Program-made: the position numbers and the translations under genes
Shown: piece after piece, positions 48,226 to 58,400 of the stretch
Position numbering within the stretch: position 1 is the first letter of the stretch
Layout of the letters: every line of letters starts with the position of its first letter
The notes under the pieces: generated by a model
The model's database searches: none
What the model saw: the letters and a program-made list of their open reading frames with translations, nothing else
What the model was told of the DNA's origin: nothing
DNA from: Chrysoporthe austroafricana
Taxonomy: Eukaryota; Ascomycota; Sordariomycetes; Diaporthales; Cryphonectriaceae
Assembly (NCBI GenBank): GCA_001051155.2
Contig: JYIP02000003.1
Location: 2,604,001-2,668,000, forward strand
DNA: 64,000 nucleotides
Direction: 5' to 3'

Positions 48226-50435
48226 ATGGAGACGCAGCCTGCAAAGCAGCAGCCGGCCCAGTCCAACTATGATATTGGTACGGTACCCACGCGCCCGCTG
48301 CCTGCGCGCGCCCGCCCCGGCATCCTGCTCGCTCCCGGCCGCTAACCCGTCGCGATCTAGTCATCATCGGCGCCGGGCCCGTGGGCCTGATGCTGTCAAC
48401 CTGCCTGGTGCGGTGGGGGTACAGGGTCAAGCACGTTGACAACCGGGCCGAGCCCACGCCGACCGGCCGCGCCGACGGCATCCAGCCGAGGTCCCTGGAC
48501 CTGCTCCGGAACATGGGGCTCAAGTCGGCCATCATGGCGCACAGGCCGGCGAGGGTCTACGAGGTCGCCTTCTGGGACCCCCCGCGGGACGGCCGCGGCA
48601 TCCGCCGGACGGGCACCTGGGCCAGCTGCCCGAGCTTCATCGACGCGAGGTACCCCTTCACCACCCTCCTGCACCAGGGCCTCATCGAGCGCGTCTTCAT
48701 CGCCGACCTCGAGAAGCACGGCGCCAGGGTCCAGCGGCCCTGGACCATCCGGGGCTTCAGCGTCGACGAGCGCGCCAACCCGGCCTTCCCCGTCGAGGTC
48801 CAGCTGGAGCACATCGACGGGACCTCCCGCGAGAGCGTCCGGGCCAAGTACCTGTTCAGCGGCGAGGGCGCGCGGTCTTTCGTGCGGGACCAGCTGAAGA
48901 TAGGCATCAAGCACAAGGACCCGATCGCACACGTCTGGGGCGTCATGGACGGCGTGGTCAAGACCGACTTCCCAGACATCAAGGTACGCCCGTGAACCCG
49001 TTCTCTCTCTTCATCATCCTTTGTATTTTCCCTGCGCGCGTGAGGGCGACGGCTGACACGAGACCTGTGGGGGGGGGGAATAAAGATGAAATGCACGATA
49101 CACTCTGCACACGGCTCGATCATGGTCATCCCCCGAGAGGCCAGGCTCGTGCGGCTGTACATCCAGCTCGCCTCCTCGACAGACCCCGACTGGGACCCGC
49201 GCAAGACCGCCACGGCCGAAGAGGTCCAGGCGTCAGCCAAGAAGATCCTGGAGCCGTACTCGATAGAGTGGGAGTCGGTCGAGTGGTACTCTGTCTACCC
49301 CATCGGCCAGGGGATTGCGGACCGCTACACCCTGGACCATCGCGTCTTCCTCGGCGGGGATGCCTGCCACACCCACAGCGTAAGCCGGGCGGGGCCATTC
49401 CCCCCTCCCCCACCCTCCTTCTCTCGCGCGGTGGCAGTCTGGCTGACAGGCGTCTGCGACCAGCCCAAGGCCGGCCAGGGCATGAACACGGCCTTCCTCG
49501 ACGCCCAGAACCTCGCGTGGAAGATACACGCGGTCGAGGCCGGGTTTGCCGACCGCAGCATCCTCGAGACCTACGAGCCGGAGCGCAAGGAGGTCGCGGA
49601 GACGCTGCTGTCGTTCGACAACAAGTATGCCAAGCTGTTCTCCCAGCGGCCGCCCGCGGCCAGCGAGGTGGAGGCGGCGTCCGGGCCGCCGGCGGGCGGG
49701 GGCGGGGGCGGCGCGGCCGAGGACAACGACTTCGTCCGGACTTTCAAGGAGTCGTGCGAGTTCACCAGCGGGTACGGCGTCGCCTACGGGCCCAACGCGC
49801 TCAACTGGTCGCCGGCGCACCCGGCGCGGTCGCCGCTGGTGCACCCGCGGGGGACCAAGCTGCGGCCGGGCCGGCTCCTGATCAACGCCGACGTCACGCG
49901 CGTCGTGGACGCCAACGTCGTGCACCTCGAGCAGGAGATCCCCCTCAACGGGTCCTTCCGGCTCTTCGTCCTGGCCGGCCGGCCGGCCGTGGCGGGGCGG
50001 GCGCTCCGGGACTTCGCGTGGGGCCTCGGCCGCCGGGGCTCGTTCTACGCCTCGTATGCGCGGCCGGACGTGCACGCCGTGACGCACCACGAGCAGCACA
50101 ACCCGCACAGCCTCTTCTTCACGATCTGCACCGTCCTCGCCGCGCCCCGGAGCAGCATCGAGATCCGGCGCGACCTGCCGGAGCTCCTGGCGCGCTACCG
50201 CGACCACGTCTACGCGGACGACCGGTGGGACCGGCGGGTGCCCGAGGCCAAGGCCTCTGCCCACGCCAAGATGGGCTTCGACGAGGAGCGGGGCGGCGTC
50301 GTCGTCGTGCGGCCGGACGGCTACGTCGGCATCGTGGTGTCGCTGGTGGAGGGGAGCGGCACGGTGGATGCCCTGAACCAGTACTTCGCCGCCTTCTGCA
50401 CCAGGCCGCTGGGGGGGCCCTCGTCCCAGCTGTGA
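48226..50435 (+). CDS. FAD-dependent monooxygenase, phenol 2-monooxygenase family
   Basis: Predicted class A flavoprotein hydroxylase for a phenolic substrate, 646 residues (family about 600-660). Four exons: 48226-48277, 48361-48983, 49086-49379, 49464-50435. The dinucleotide-fold motif [13 protein letters not shown] is joined across intron 1. Other marks are [17 protein letters not shown], the second FAD motif [16 protein letters not shown] joined across the 84-nt intron 3, and [10 protein letters not shown]. The C-terminal part is the thioredoxin-like dimerisation domain seen in phenol hydroxylases, ending with [10 protein letters not shown] Gly-rich insertion (about residue 420) is unusual. 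No signal peptide. Intron 3 is frame-neutral and stop-free. Coding GC looks clearly higher than its neighbours, so strong codon bias or transfer is possible. No other pathway gene is nearby. Confidence 0.9.
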
Positions 50436-50521
50436 GGGCCGACGCACGCATGATATGTAGGAACAGATAGATAGGCACGGCACGCGCGTCTTAGGGGTCC
50501 GCATCTAGTACGAAGGACATA

Positions 50522-50543
50522 CATGCATGCATGCATGCATGCA
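50522..50543. repeat. (CATG)n repeat
   Basis: Self-complementary CATG/ATGC repeat, about five units, able to form a hairpin; just 3' of the monooxygenase. Confidence 0.9.
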
Positions 50544-50581
50544 CCGTCATACGAAAGACAGCCTCTCAGTCCAGCCCACCC

Positions 50582-50613
50582 CGTGTGTGTGTTTTTGCGT
50601 GCGCGCGCGCGTG
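50582..50613. repeat. (GT)n / (GC)n alternating purine-pyrimidine tract
   Basis: GTGTGTGTGT, then TTTT, then GCGTGCGCGCGCGCGTG. Alternating pattern typical of Z-DNA-prone sequence. Confidence 0.85.
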
Positions 50614-51793
50614 ACATAGCACTTCGTACCTGCGTACTAATATGTGAAAGCCCGCCTTTGGATACTGTACCATAGTAAGTGCGTGCTATGTTGCAGTACT
50701 GCAGCAGCCCCTGGAGCCCCGGACGACAGCTGTCCTCTGCGGCAACCCTGCATGCTGCTACGTGTTGCCGGAGCAGCCAGAGCTCTGCAGGGGCGGGGGC
50801 GATGCCCTCGGCGGCCTGCTGCTGTACCTAGTAGACAGTGCTATCCACATACACCACCCCAGCAGAAGCTGCGTCTGGGCTTCTGGGTGCTGATACACAC
50901 GTACACGACATACTGTAGTAAAAGGGCGGGGTCGAGGGATAGACGTCGCGCGGGCAAGGCTGACCAGTGACAGGCCAGGGGACCGGCGAGGCGGGTGGGG
51001 GCGATGCTAAGATCGAGCCCCCCCCCCCCCGGCCCACTGCAGCTGGCCAGGCCCCAGGCCCCAGGGTCCAGGCCCTAGGCCATCCCCCCCCAGCACGCTC
51101 AGTACCGTTTTGGGTACCCAGTAGGCGCAGGCCCCAGGCGCCCCAGGCGGGTATACCCAGAAGTACATTAGGCGCCCGGCGCCGGAAAATCCTGAAGCTC
51201 GACGACGTTCCGACCTCTCACCTACCCAAACAGGCCCGTATGCTGGCTTCACCCGCCACAGCCACCCCGGCCCGGCTCCCAACCAGCGCCGCCCCTCCGT
51301 CGAGACCTGATCATGAGGCCTCTGATCCCTAACGGCTAGACGTCTATCGCATTTCTGGACACGCTGCCCGGCGGGCCACCCCCGCTGGCGCCCCCTCAAA
51401 CCTCTCTCCTCTCCTCTCCTCCCCTCCCCCGCCGCCCTTCCAGGGGCCAGGACGACACCACCGGTGTCGAGGATCGTGGCCGGTGCTGGGTGGCGTGCGG
51501 CTCGGGCGATGAATGGTAAATGATCAGTGCACCCCGTGTGAGAGCGCCTTGTGGCGAACCTGTCCTGAACGTCCTGTAGGAGAACCGGTATGCCCGTGTC
51601 GGTCCCGGGCTGAGTGTGCTGTTCGCCGCTGTGGTCGCGCTGGGAGTGAGGCTGTACTTCGTGATGGTGGCTAGGGGGAGGAAGAAGGACCACGGCCGGT
51701 CTGCGGTATGTGTCTCGCGGCTGCTGTTGCCCCTGGTGGGAAGCTGCCTGCTGTGCTGGGGCGGTAGTCACTGCAAGCGCGTGTCCGACCGCC

Positions 51794-51836
51794 CATCATC
51801 ATCGTCATCATCATCGTCGTCATCATCATCATCACA
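51794..51836. repeat. (ATC)n trinucleotide repeat
   Basis: ATC/GTC units, TCATCATCG type, in the ULP1 upstream region. Confidence 0.9.
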
Positions 51837-52375
51837 TCACGACTCCTGCACATCGTACGACCTCCCCCTTCCCCTCCCGAGCTCGAGGCCCGGGCGTGAG
51901 GCTAAGGGGCGGCGTGTTGATGCGGTGGTGGGCGCTGATCGGTCGGGTGCTGCTGGGTGCTGTGTGCGGTGCGGATGGACCGTTGCGGCCTAGGGGTGTT
52001 GTTTGGCCTGGGTCGGGGCGTTGCTCTGTTTACCTGCGCGATGCCATCTCTGGTTGCTGGGCCATGGCTTCTTGGGGGCAGGCGGCTGGTGCTGCTGCTG
52101 CTAGCTTGGATAGCTCGCGTCTGCCACCGAAGCTTCACGCGCTACTGCCACCTCGGATCACCACAGCCAGATCAACACGGCCAGATCAACACAGCTTCGC
52201 CCTGCCGTCTTTAAAAGCGCACCTGCTTTCCCCTCCCCTCTCTCTTTCCACACCTCGCACTGCACGCGCATCGCGACTGTTCACGCATCCTGCTTGCCCA
52301 CTGCAATCTCAACTTCAGCCGTCGACCAGCACTCACCTGCTTGACGAGCCTTGTTTGATCCCCAGTAGCACAGCA

Positions 52376-52377
<2 letters not shown>

Positions 52378-52420
<43 letters not shown>

Positions 52421-52437
52421 ATACACACATACACACA
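52378..52437. repeat. (CA)n repeat in ULP1 leader
   Basis: Long CA run with ATAC interruptions about 170 nt before the ULP1 start, probably within the transcribed leader. Confidence 0.93.
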
Positions 52438-52609
52438 TCGGGCCTTGACCCGTTCACACCTTCTGCACAGAACGCCACAAGCTGGCCACCTTCGCGCCTG
52501 CAACCAGACGCGCTCCCCCAGACTTCACAGATACACACGCACTCACACTCACAACTTCTTCACCGTCTCAACCGTCATCGTCACTGCCGAGATCCTGTGA
52601 CCTCTGACA

Positions 52610-55402
52610 ATGAACCGTCAGATCCTCGTGCCGACGGGCGTGCCCCGCGGCAATCGCACGCCTCGCCACTCCCTCCAGCTCGACGCCACCGGGGATGTCA
52701 TCATGTCTGATGCCCCCGCGCTGCCCACCACATATGCCAACACCGTCTCCGACTTTTACACCAAGACCCTAGGTCCCAAGATCGACCCTGCCCTCGCCGT
52801 CGTCGCCGATGGCATCCACCGCGGCGTCAAGCGCGCCGCCACCACCTTCTACGCCGGGCGCGACCACTTCTTCACCGCCTGGGTCGAGACCCGACAGTCC
52901 ACCAGCGATGGCCTTGCCTTCAAGCGCTTCAAGCGCCTCCCTGTCGACCCCGAGGAGGCCACATCCAAGGCCGACGTCCCCAACACCCTACCTGTCGCCC
53001 ATCTGAAGGCACTGCCCGGCGACCAGCTCCGCTGGACCGACGATCCCCTCGCCCACCTCGGGCCCCTCAACCACAGGCGCGTCTCTGCCTTCGTCAGGGA
53101 GATCGTCCAGGGCATGAAGAGTGATGATTTCCTCCAGTTCCCTGGTATCCGCCGCGCCATCGACCCCCAAAACCTGCCCGCGCCTGTCGTCGCCGCCCTG
53201 CAGGCGCACGGCAAGAGCCCGAAGCTCAGCGTCTTCCTCCACAACTACATGATCCATGCCACCAGCTGCAATGACGACCTCTCCTTCTTCGAGAGCGGCA
53301 TCCAGCTGCTGCATCACCTCAACAACTTCACCGTCGCCCACGCGCACACCTACTACAACGGTGGCCGCATACCCGCCTACAGGAAGCTCGGCCTCAAGCC
53401 GTACGGCCCCCTGAAGCTCCCGTACAAGCAGCTCGGCGCGGACCCGCTGCTGGAGCGCGAGCGCCTGATGGGCGTCATCCGCTGCCTCCAGTTCATCCTG
53501 TCCCAGCGCGGCCTGTACGACCAGACGTTCCCCGTTAGGACGTTTGCCGGAGTCATCGCCGATCTCGACGCCATCCGCAGGGACCAGCTCCCTCCCAGCT
53601 ACGTGGACTGGCCCGGCAAGCGTGAGAAGGTCCCCGGTGCCTACCCGGAGAGCGAGACGGACAGGCTCCTCTTCGATACCGTCGCCATGCGCGACTTTGA
53701 GCCGGCCAGGCTGTGGGACGAGTGGCATCCCAGCCCCGGTAAGCACATCACCATCAGTGACTACGATACCCCTCACCGCAGGGCTATGAAGAAGAACGAT
53801 GTCGTCTACGACGCAAAGGGTCAAGCCCGGGCCCTCAAGACCGCCCTCCGCAAGGAGAGGGATGTCGACACCACCAAGAAGACTGCGACCTTCATGTCTG
53901 GTACTGTTGCCTTCTACGTGCCGTCGACCAACGAACCTGTCCAGAACATCGACCCGAGCTTGAAGTCTCACAAGCTCAGGACGGAGCTCGCGGCTGCGGC
54001 CGCCGCGACTCCGATCCTCTCGGCCCCGGCCACCGCCGAACAGGCCACCCCACAATCCAGCAGAGCTCACTCTACGCGTTCAGCGCAGACTGCGGCCGAG
54101 CAGGGCGTGTCGCAGCCTAGCCAGGCACGCATCCCACCTCAGGTGCAGGTTGAGGCGCCTGTCAATCCGGCCGAGCAGGTCACCACGGGAGCTACTGACG
54201 CGCCCACTTCGTCTCGGGCCCAGAAGACCGAGGTAGAACATGACTGGGCGAAGGAGCGGGATTCCTGGGGAAAAGTAGGAATATCCATGCCCAGGTTAAA
54301 ATATGGCAATGTCGACGACTTCTTCGGCAAAGACAACGATGGCGTCTGGGGCAGGCCTGGCGATCTCGCGATCAGCCAGGAGAAGCAGGACGAGATCGAC
54401 CTCAGAGTACAGCTCATAGAGGAGGCTGAATACCAATCCCAGCGCGAGGCAGTGGCCGAGAGGAAGCGGAAGGAGGAGGAGGAGCGCAGGAGGGCTGAGG
54501 AGCAGCGGCGTATCGAGGAGGAGGAACGTACGCGGGCTGAGGAGGAACGTCGCCGCGTCGAAGAGGAGCGTCGCCGCGTCGAGGAGGAAGTCCGTTTGGC
54601 CGAGCAGCAGCGCATCCGGGAGGAGGACGAGCGCCTTGCCGCGGCTGGTCAGCTCCGCCAGCCTCACCACCCCCTCATCTCCGAACTACCTGCCGGGTGG
54701 GTCGAGAAGGTCACCAACACGCTCCGGGCCCGCAGCAACGCGGAGCTGGCCAAGACTCCCGAGGGCATCTCCCTCCAGAGGAAGGACTTCGAGACTGTCG
54801 TCCCTCAAAATCAGTGGCTGAATGACGAGATCGTCAACGCCGCGCTGTTGCACCTTGGAAACTACGTCAACCAGAAGGTCGGCATTAAGAACACTCGCCT
54901 TCAGACTCCCAAGATCCAAGTCTTCAACTCGTTCGTCGGCAAGAATCTTGCCGAAGACAGGCCCATCACAGAGCGCATGATGCGACGTGCAGGCATCAGG
55001 AAGGATAACTTCCTCGACATCGAGACGGTCCTCGTGCCCATCTGCCGAGGTAAACATTGGACGCTGGTAGTCGTCAGGCCCAAACACCGGGAGATCTTCC
55101 ACCTGGACTCCCTGAGCCGGAACGGAGATACAGGCCTGAAGAACAAGGCCCGCGACTGGGTGCGCGGCATACTCGGCGATGCTTACGTCGAGAGCGATTG
55201 GACTTTCAAACCCATTTCCTCGCCACATCAATCGAACATGGACGACTGTGGTGTCCATACTATCACCAACGGCATCTGCATCGGACTGGGCATCGACCCG
55301 TCGACATACACCTCAGCTGAGATGCCACTGCAGCGGCTGCGGGTGGCGGCTATTCTACTCAACGAGGGATTTAAGGGGGAGTTTTCACTGGATGGGATGT
55401 GA
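52610..55402 (+). CDS. ULP1: SUMO-specific cysteine protease Ulp1
   Basis: C48-family peptidase that matures SUMO and removes it from targets, usually at nuclear pores; 930 residues in one exon (yeast Ulp1 621). The catalytic domain is the last 220 residues: NQWLNDEIVNAALL, then GKHWTLVVV with H816, FHLDSLS with D833, and MDDCGVHTITNG with C880. Spacings of 17 and 47 match the yeast 17 and 49. Upstream is a Glu/Arg-rich coiled coil (about residues 610-680). The long N-terminal region (about 1-600) is a likely targeting and regulatory part, with SDFYTKTLGPKID near the start. I chose 52610 as the first ATG in frame after a CA-rich leader; another Met follows at 52703. Intronless. The triad is complete, so activity is expected. 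Confidence 0.94.
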   Translation: MNRQILVPTGVPRGNRTPRHSLQLDATGDVIMSDAPALPTTYANTVSDFYTKTLGPKIDPALAVVADGIHRGVKRAATTFYAGRDHFFTAWVETRQSTSDGLAFKRFKRLPVDPEEATSKADVPNTLPVAHLKALPGDQLRWTDDPLAHLGPLNHRRVSAFVREIVQGMKSDDFLQFPGIRRAIDPQNLPAPVVAALQAHGKSPKLSVFLHNYMIHATSCNDDLSFFESGIQLLHHLNNFTVAHAHTYYNGGRIPAYRKLGLKPYGPLKLPYKQLGADPLLERERLMGVIRCLQFILSQRGLYDQTFPVRTFAGVIADLDAIRRDQLPPSYVDWPGKREKVPGAYPESETDRLLFDTVAMRDFEPARLWDEWHPSPGKHITISDYDTPHRRAMKKNDVVYDAKGQARALKTALRKERDVDTTKKTATFMSGTVAFYVPSTNEPVQNIDPSLKSHKLRTELAAAAAATPILSAPATAEQATPQSSRAHSTRSAQTAAEQGVSQPSQARIPPQVQVEAPVNPAEQVTTGATDAPTSSRAQKTEVEHDWAKERDSWGKVGISMPRLKYGNVDDFFGKDNDGVWGRPGDLAISQEKQDEIDLRVQLIEEAEYQSQREAVAERKRKEEEERRRAEEQRRIEEEERTRAEEERRRVEEERRRVEEEVRLAEQQRIREEDERLAAAGQLRQPHHPLISELPAGWVEKVTNTLRARSNAELAKTPEGISLQRKDFETVVPQNQWLNDEIVNAALLHLGNYVNQKVGIKNTRLQTPKIQVFNSFVGKNLAEDRPITERMMRRAGIRKDNFLDIETVLVPICRGKHWTLVVVRPKHREIFHLDSLSRNGDTGLKNKARDWVRGILGDAYVESDWTFKPISSPHQSNMDDCGVHTITNGICIGLGIDPSTYTSAEMPLQRLRVAAILLNEGFKGEFSLDGM

Positions 55403-58400
55403 TGTTTTTACCTTTTCCCGCCTTCTTTACCCTCTACCAACTTTCTGTCCGTTCATGGTTGGTTGCTGTTCTTGTGGTCGTCGTTCAGACCGTTTTTGTA
55501 TTTTTTCTTTTCTTTTTCTGTTTTTTTTTCCTGCTATGAGGTCAAGGTGAAAAGGCGTTTGGATCAACTGGGATTTCAAAGGATACAACAGTGTTAATTT
55601 CGCAGGGATCGAAGGGTCAGTTGGTACAGTGATTTTGTTCATACAACCGGTAATCGATCAGTGAATCGAAATAGAACTCTTCATTCGTGAAAAAGAAATA
55701 CTGCTCTCCGTCGTTCTCGTGTCTCATGAGGCTATATGAAGGGTCATCCTGCCCCGACCCTCATCTCCCAATCCACCTAAATCATTTTCTCTACGAGGGG
55801 TGCGGGTGATCGACTTGTAGGAGCGGAGCAACATCCGATATAAGTAGAACATCCTCTCCTTGTCATCATTCCTATCTTATGCCTCTTGCTGTTATATGTT
55901 TCCCCTCTTATCTTTGATTCGCTCTCCTGCTATGCATGAACCTATTTGTTTGCTGCTATCGTATGTTCTTCTTACTCAAACCTCCATCCATCTTCCAAGT
56001 CTTTCCATTTGCCGGATAGTCTTCCCCTTGAGCCATATCCTTTGTCTTAACCTATGGACACCCTTTTGTCCCTATCTGCCCATGCTACTCTCATATTGCC
56101 TCTGGCTTACGAATGGGGTGGGTATCCCTGAAACTGTACTAGGTACAGCAAAGGGTATAATTGATGTTCACGCCCAACCATCTGATAGCTCTAAAAGGTT
56201 GGGCCGCCCCGAGCTGACTAGGAATGATGCAAAGTCTAAATGGGCTGGCCTCGCACAGATCAGCCGCGGCTCCCGCGCCCCCGTCTGTTAATAGTGCCAG
56301 CCCCGAGGTTCGACCTCGCTATTACGAAGGGGCCTCGCGGGTAGCCTGCAGGCTTCTCGATCTCACCATCCTATAGGGCCCCGTCTTCACATCTTGTTTC
56401 GTGGCAGGGATGAGGAAGCATAGGCTACGGGACAGAACTGCTTCGGCCGGGAAACAGAGTTGTCCGTCATAATTGAGCGGCACTGGATGCAGCTAGAGTT
56501 CGAGTACAGTCTGAAATTCTCTCGAGGCGCAATAGACTTTGGGGTGGGGATGAACAGACAGCCCTTGCTCATCAAACCGTCGGATAGAGTGTTTTTCTCA
56601 AATCAAGAGATCGGATCAAGAGACCAGAAGTATCTCGATGGCTTCTTTGGCAACGATACGCGCAACAGCAATCATGACCCAGCCGCGAGTACGAATCGTA
56701 TGCCTGCTCCTTTCCCGACACCGTGGGCCTGGAGACACAAAGTCTAACAAGTCAAGATCGCAACCGCCTCCGTTGTTCTCTATAGCATCAATGATAAGGT
56801 AGAGGAGCACAATGCCGCTACAGACGAGAGATTAGGGCAAGCAATTCAAGCTACGCTGAGGACCGTTTGCCGGGTCCCCAGGACTCACCCCCCCCCCCCG
56901 GGATGCCATACTTGACATTCACCATCTCGCCCTAGTCCCCAAAGACTTGGATTCCTGGATGGAGCCTAGCATATGAGGGGTGGAGATGCACCAGGACTCT
57001 TAATCTGGCTTGGTTCGGTAGGCAGGGACAAGGCGTATCCAGTGGCAAGGACAGTAACGGCATGCTGAAGAGGAGGGGGCATATTGTCCTGGCAGTATTG
57101 CTTGCAAGGACTATCGAGTGCATATTCGAGCCCTGGATCTTCAGATCGTGACTCCGTTATGAGAAGAAGACCTGGCGCAACACGGACCAGACAGTCGACG
57201 GGCTACGGACCAGCGCGTCGACGAGTGATCGGGCCGTGGTACTCGTTCTGGTGGCAATGAGCGGACAGGGTGCAGCAGCCGATAGGTTGCGCGCCAGACA
57301 CAATTGCGACTTTTCCGCGGAACTATAATGCCACGGCCAAAGACCTGTAGAAGCTTCATCACCTAGTGTTGAAAGAAGCTCAGGGTTAGGTTAGGTGATC
57401 CCACACGCAGTCTTCGGGTATCTCAAGCAGAGGGATACGGACCGAGTGATGCTTCAGAAGAAGTAAATGGCGGATCTCCTCCAACGACAGTATCTGTCTT
57501 CTGAGAGGTAGTTTGACAACACGGCAGGGGATGCTGTGGCGCTGGGAGAGGCAGAGGCTCGAGAAACGATGGGCACGGAGCCGTGCGAGCTCTCCACGGC
57601 CGAAAGGATGATCAGAATGGCGGACCGCCACGTCAACGCTCTCTGTGCGGCGCCGCGATACGGGGCTGATCAACAGGATCAGGCTACCTACGGGTTCGAG
57701 TCTGGATACATTCTCTGTGGTGTCCGTTTTCCACAGGAGAAAGCATGACAACCGCCTCCGCCGATTCGTAGCCCGAGACCTAGCCCGACTACCAGACGGC
57801 GACGTTGGGAAGAAAAGGCCGTGCCGCCGTCGTCCAGTTGTATACATCGGCGAGGCTGGGCTGACGAGAGAGTTTGGCCAAGACATCTGGGCCCGCGGAT
57901 CGAGATCCCCTTGGAAAACTCACTTGCCACGTGAAGGACGTGATGGGTGGTTGGCAGCCGCTCCACCGCCAGGGGCATGACCTCTGTGCAGGCTGGATGA
58001 ATGGTGTCTGGAGGCCAGGGGAGCACTTGGGCACCACCGCTTGGGAGGTACCATACAGCCATAGCAACCGAGGTCGGTCTCCATACAGCAGAGGCCCGGA
58101 TGCTCTGAGGAACAGAGCGTCAAGCCTCGGAATCAAATCGAGCCAGGGCGAGCGGGCCTGTGTGAGGGTTCTTTGCGATCTGCCTGCTGTCTCCTGCCCT
58201 GCCTCATCAGCTCCCTCCGTCATGACGCGCCGAGTCGTCCAGTGCGCAGGTCCTCTGGTCCCACCGGCCGCCGCCTCGGCTCATGTCGGCCAGGAGCTCA
58301 AGAGTCAACGGTTTGTCGTCCCAGTCGGGCTGGCTGGCTGCTAAGGTAGTGGAGAACCTTCTGGGGACAGGCTGCGATGTCACTCCATGTTGGTCCTCTC

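Larger units (their letters stand above)
50436..52609. other. Repeat-containing intergenic region and ULP1 leader
   Basis: About 2.2 kb between two co-oriented genes. It contains CATG, GT/GC, TCA and CA repeats and C runs near 51019. The last 400 bases are CT/CA-rich leader of ULP1. Open frames are low-complexity; no gene is supported. Confidence 0.5.

Noticed and set aside
48992..50470. A 492-residue + frame overlapping the monooxygenase
   Set aside because: It is a frame-shifted reading of the GC-rich monooxygenase, rich in Arg/Gly/Pro; the real frame has FAD motifs and valid junctions.
49233..50504. A 423-residue - strand frame across the monooxygenase
   Set aside because: Antisense shadow caused by third-position GC bias; no domain.
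52988..54070. A 360-residue - strand frame inside ULP1
   Set aside because: Antisense shadow of the coding strand with a complete protease triad on +.
56290..56330. GAGGTTCGACCTC hairpin, tRNA-like T-arm
   Set aside because: Loop length is five rather than seven and there is no rest of a tRNA; at most a small inverted repeat.
57685..57715. GGTTCGAGTC resembling a tRNA B-box
   Set aside because: The stem does not pair and no cloverleaf can be drawn.
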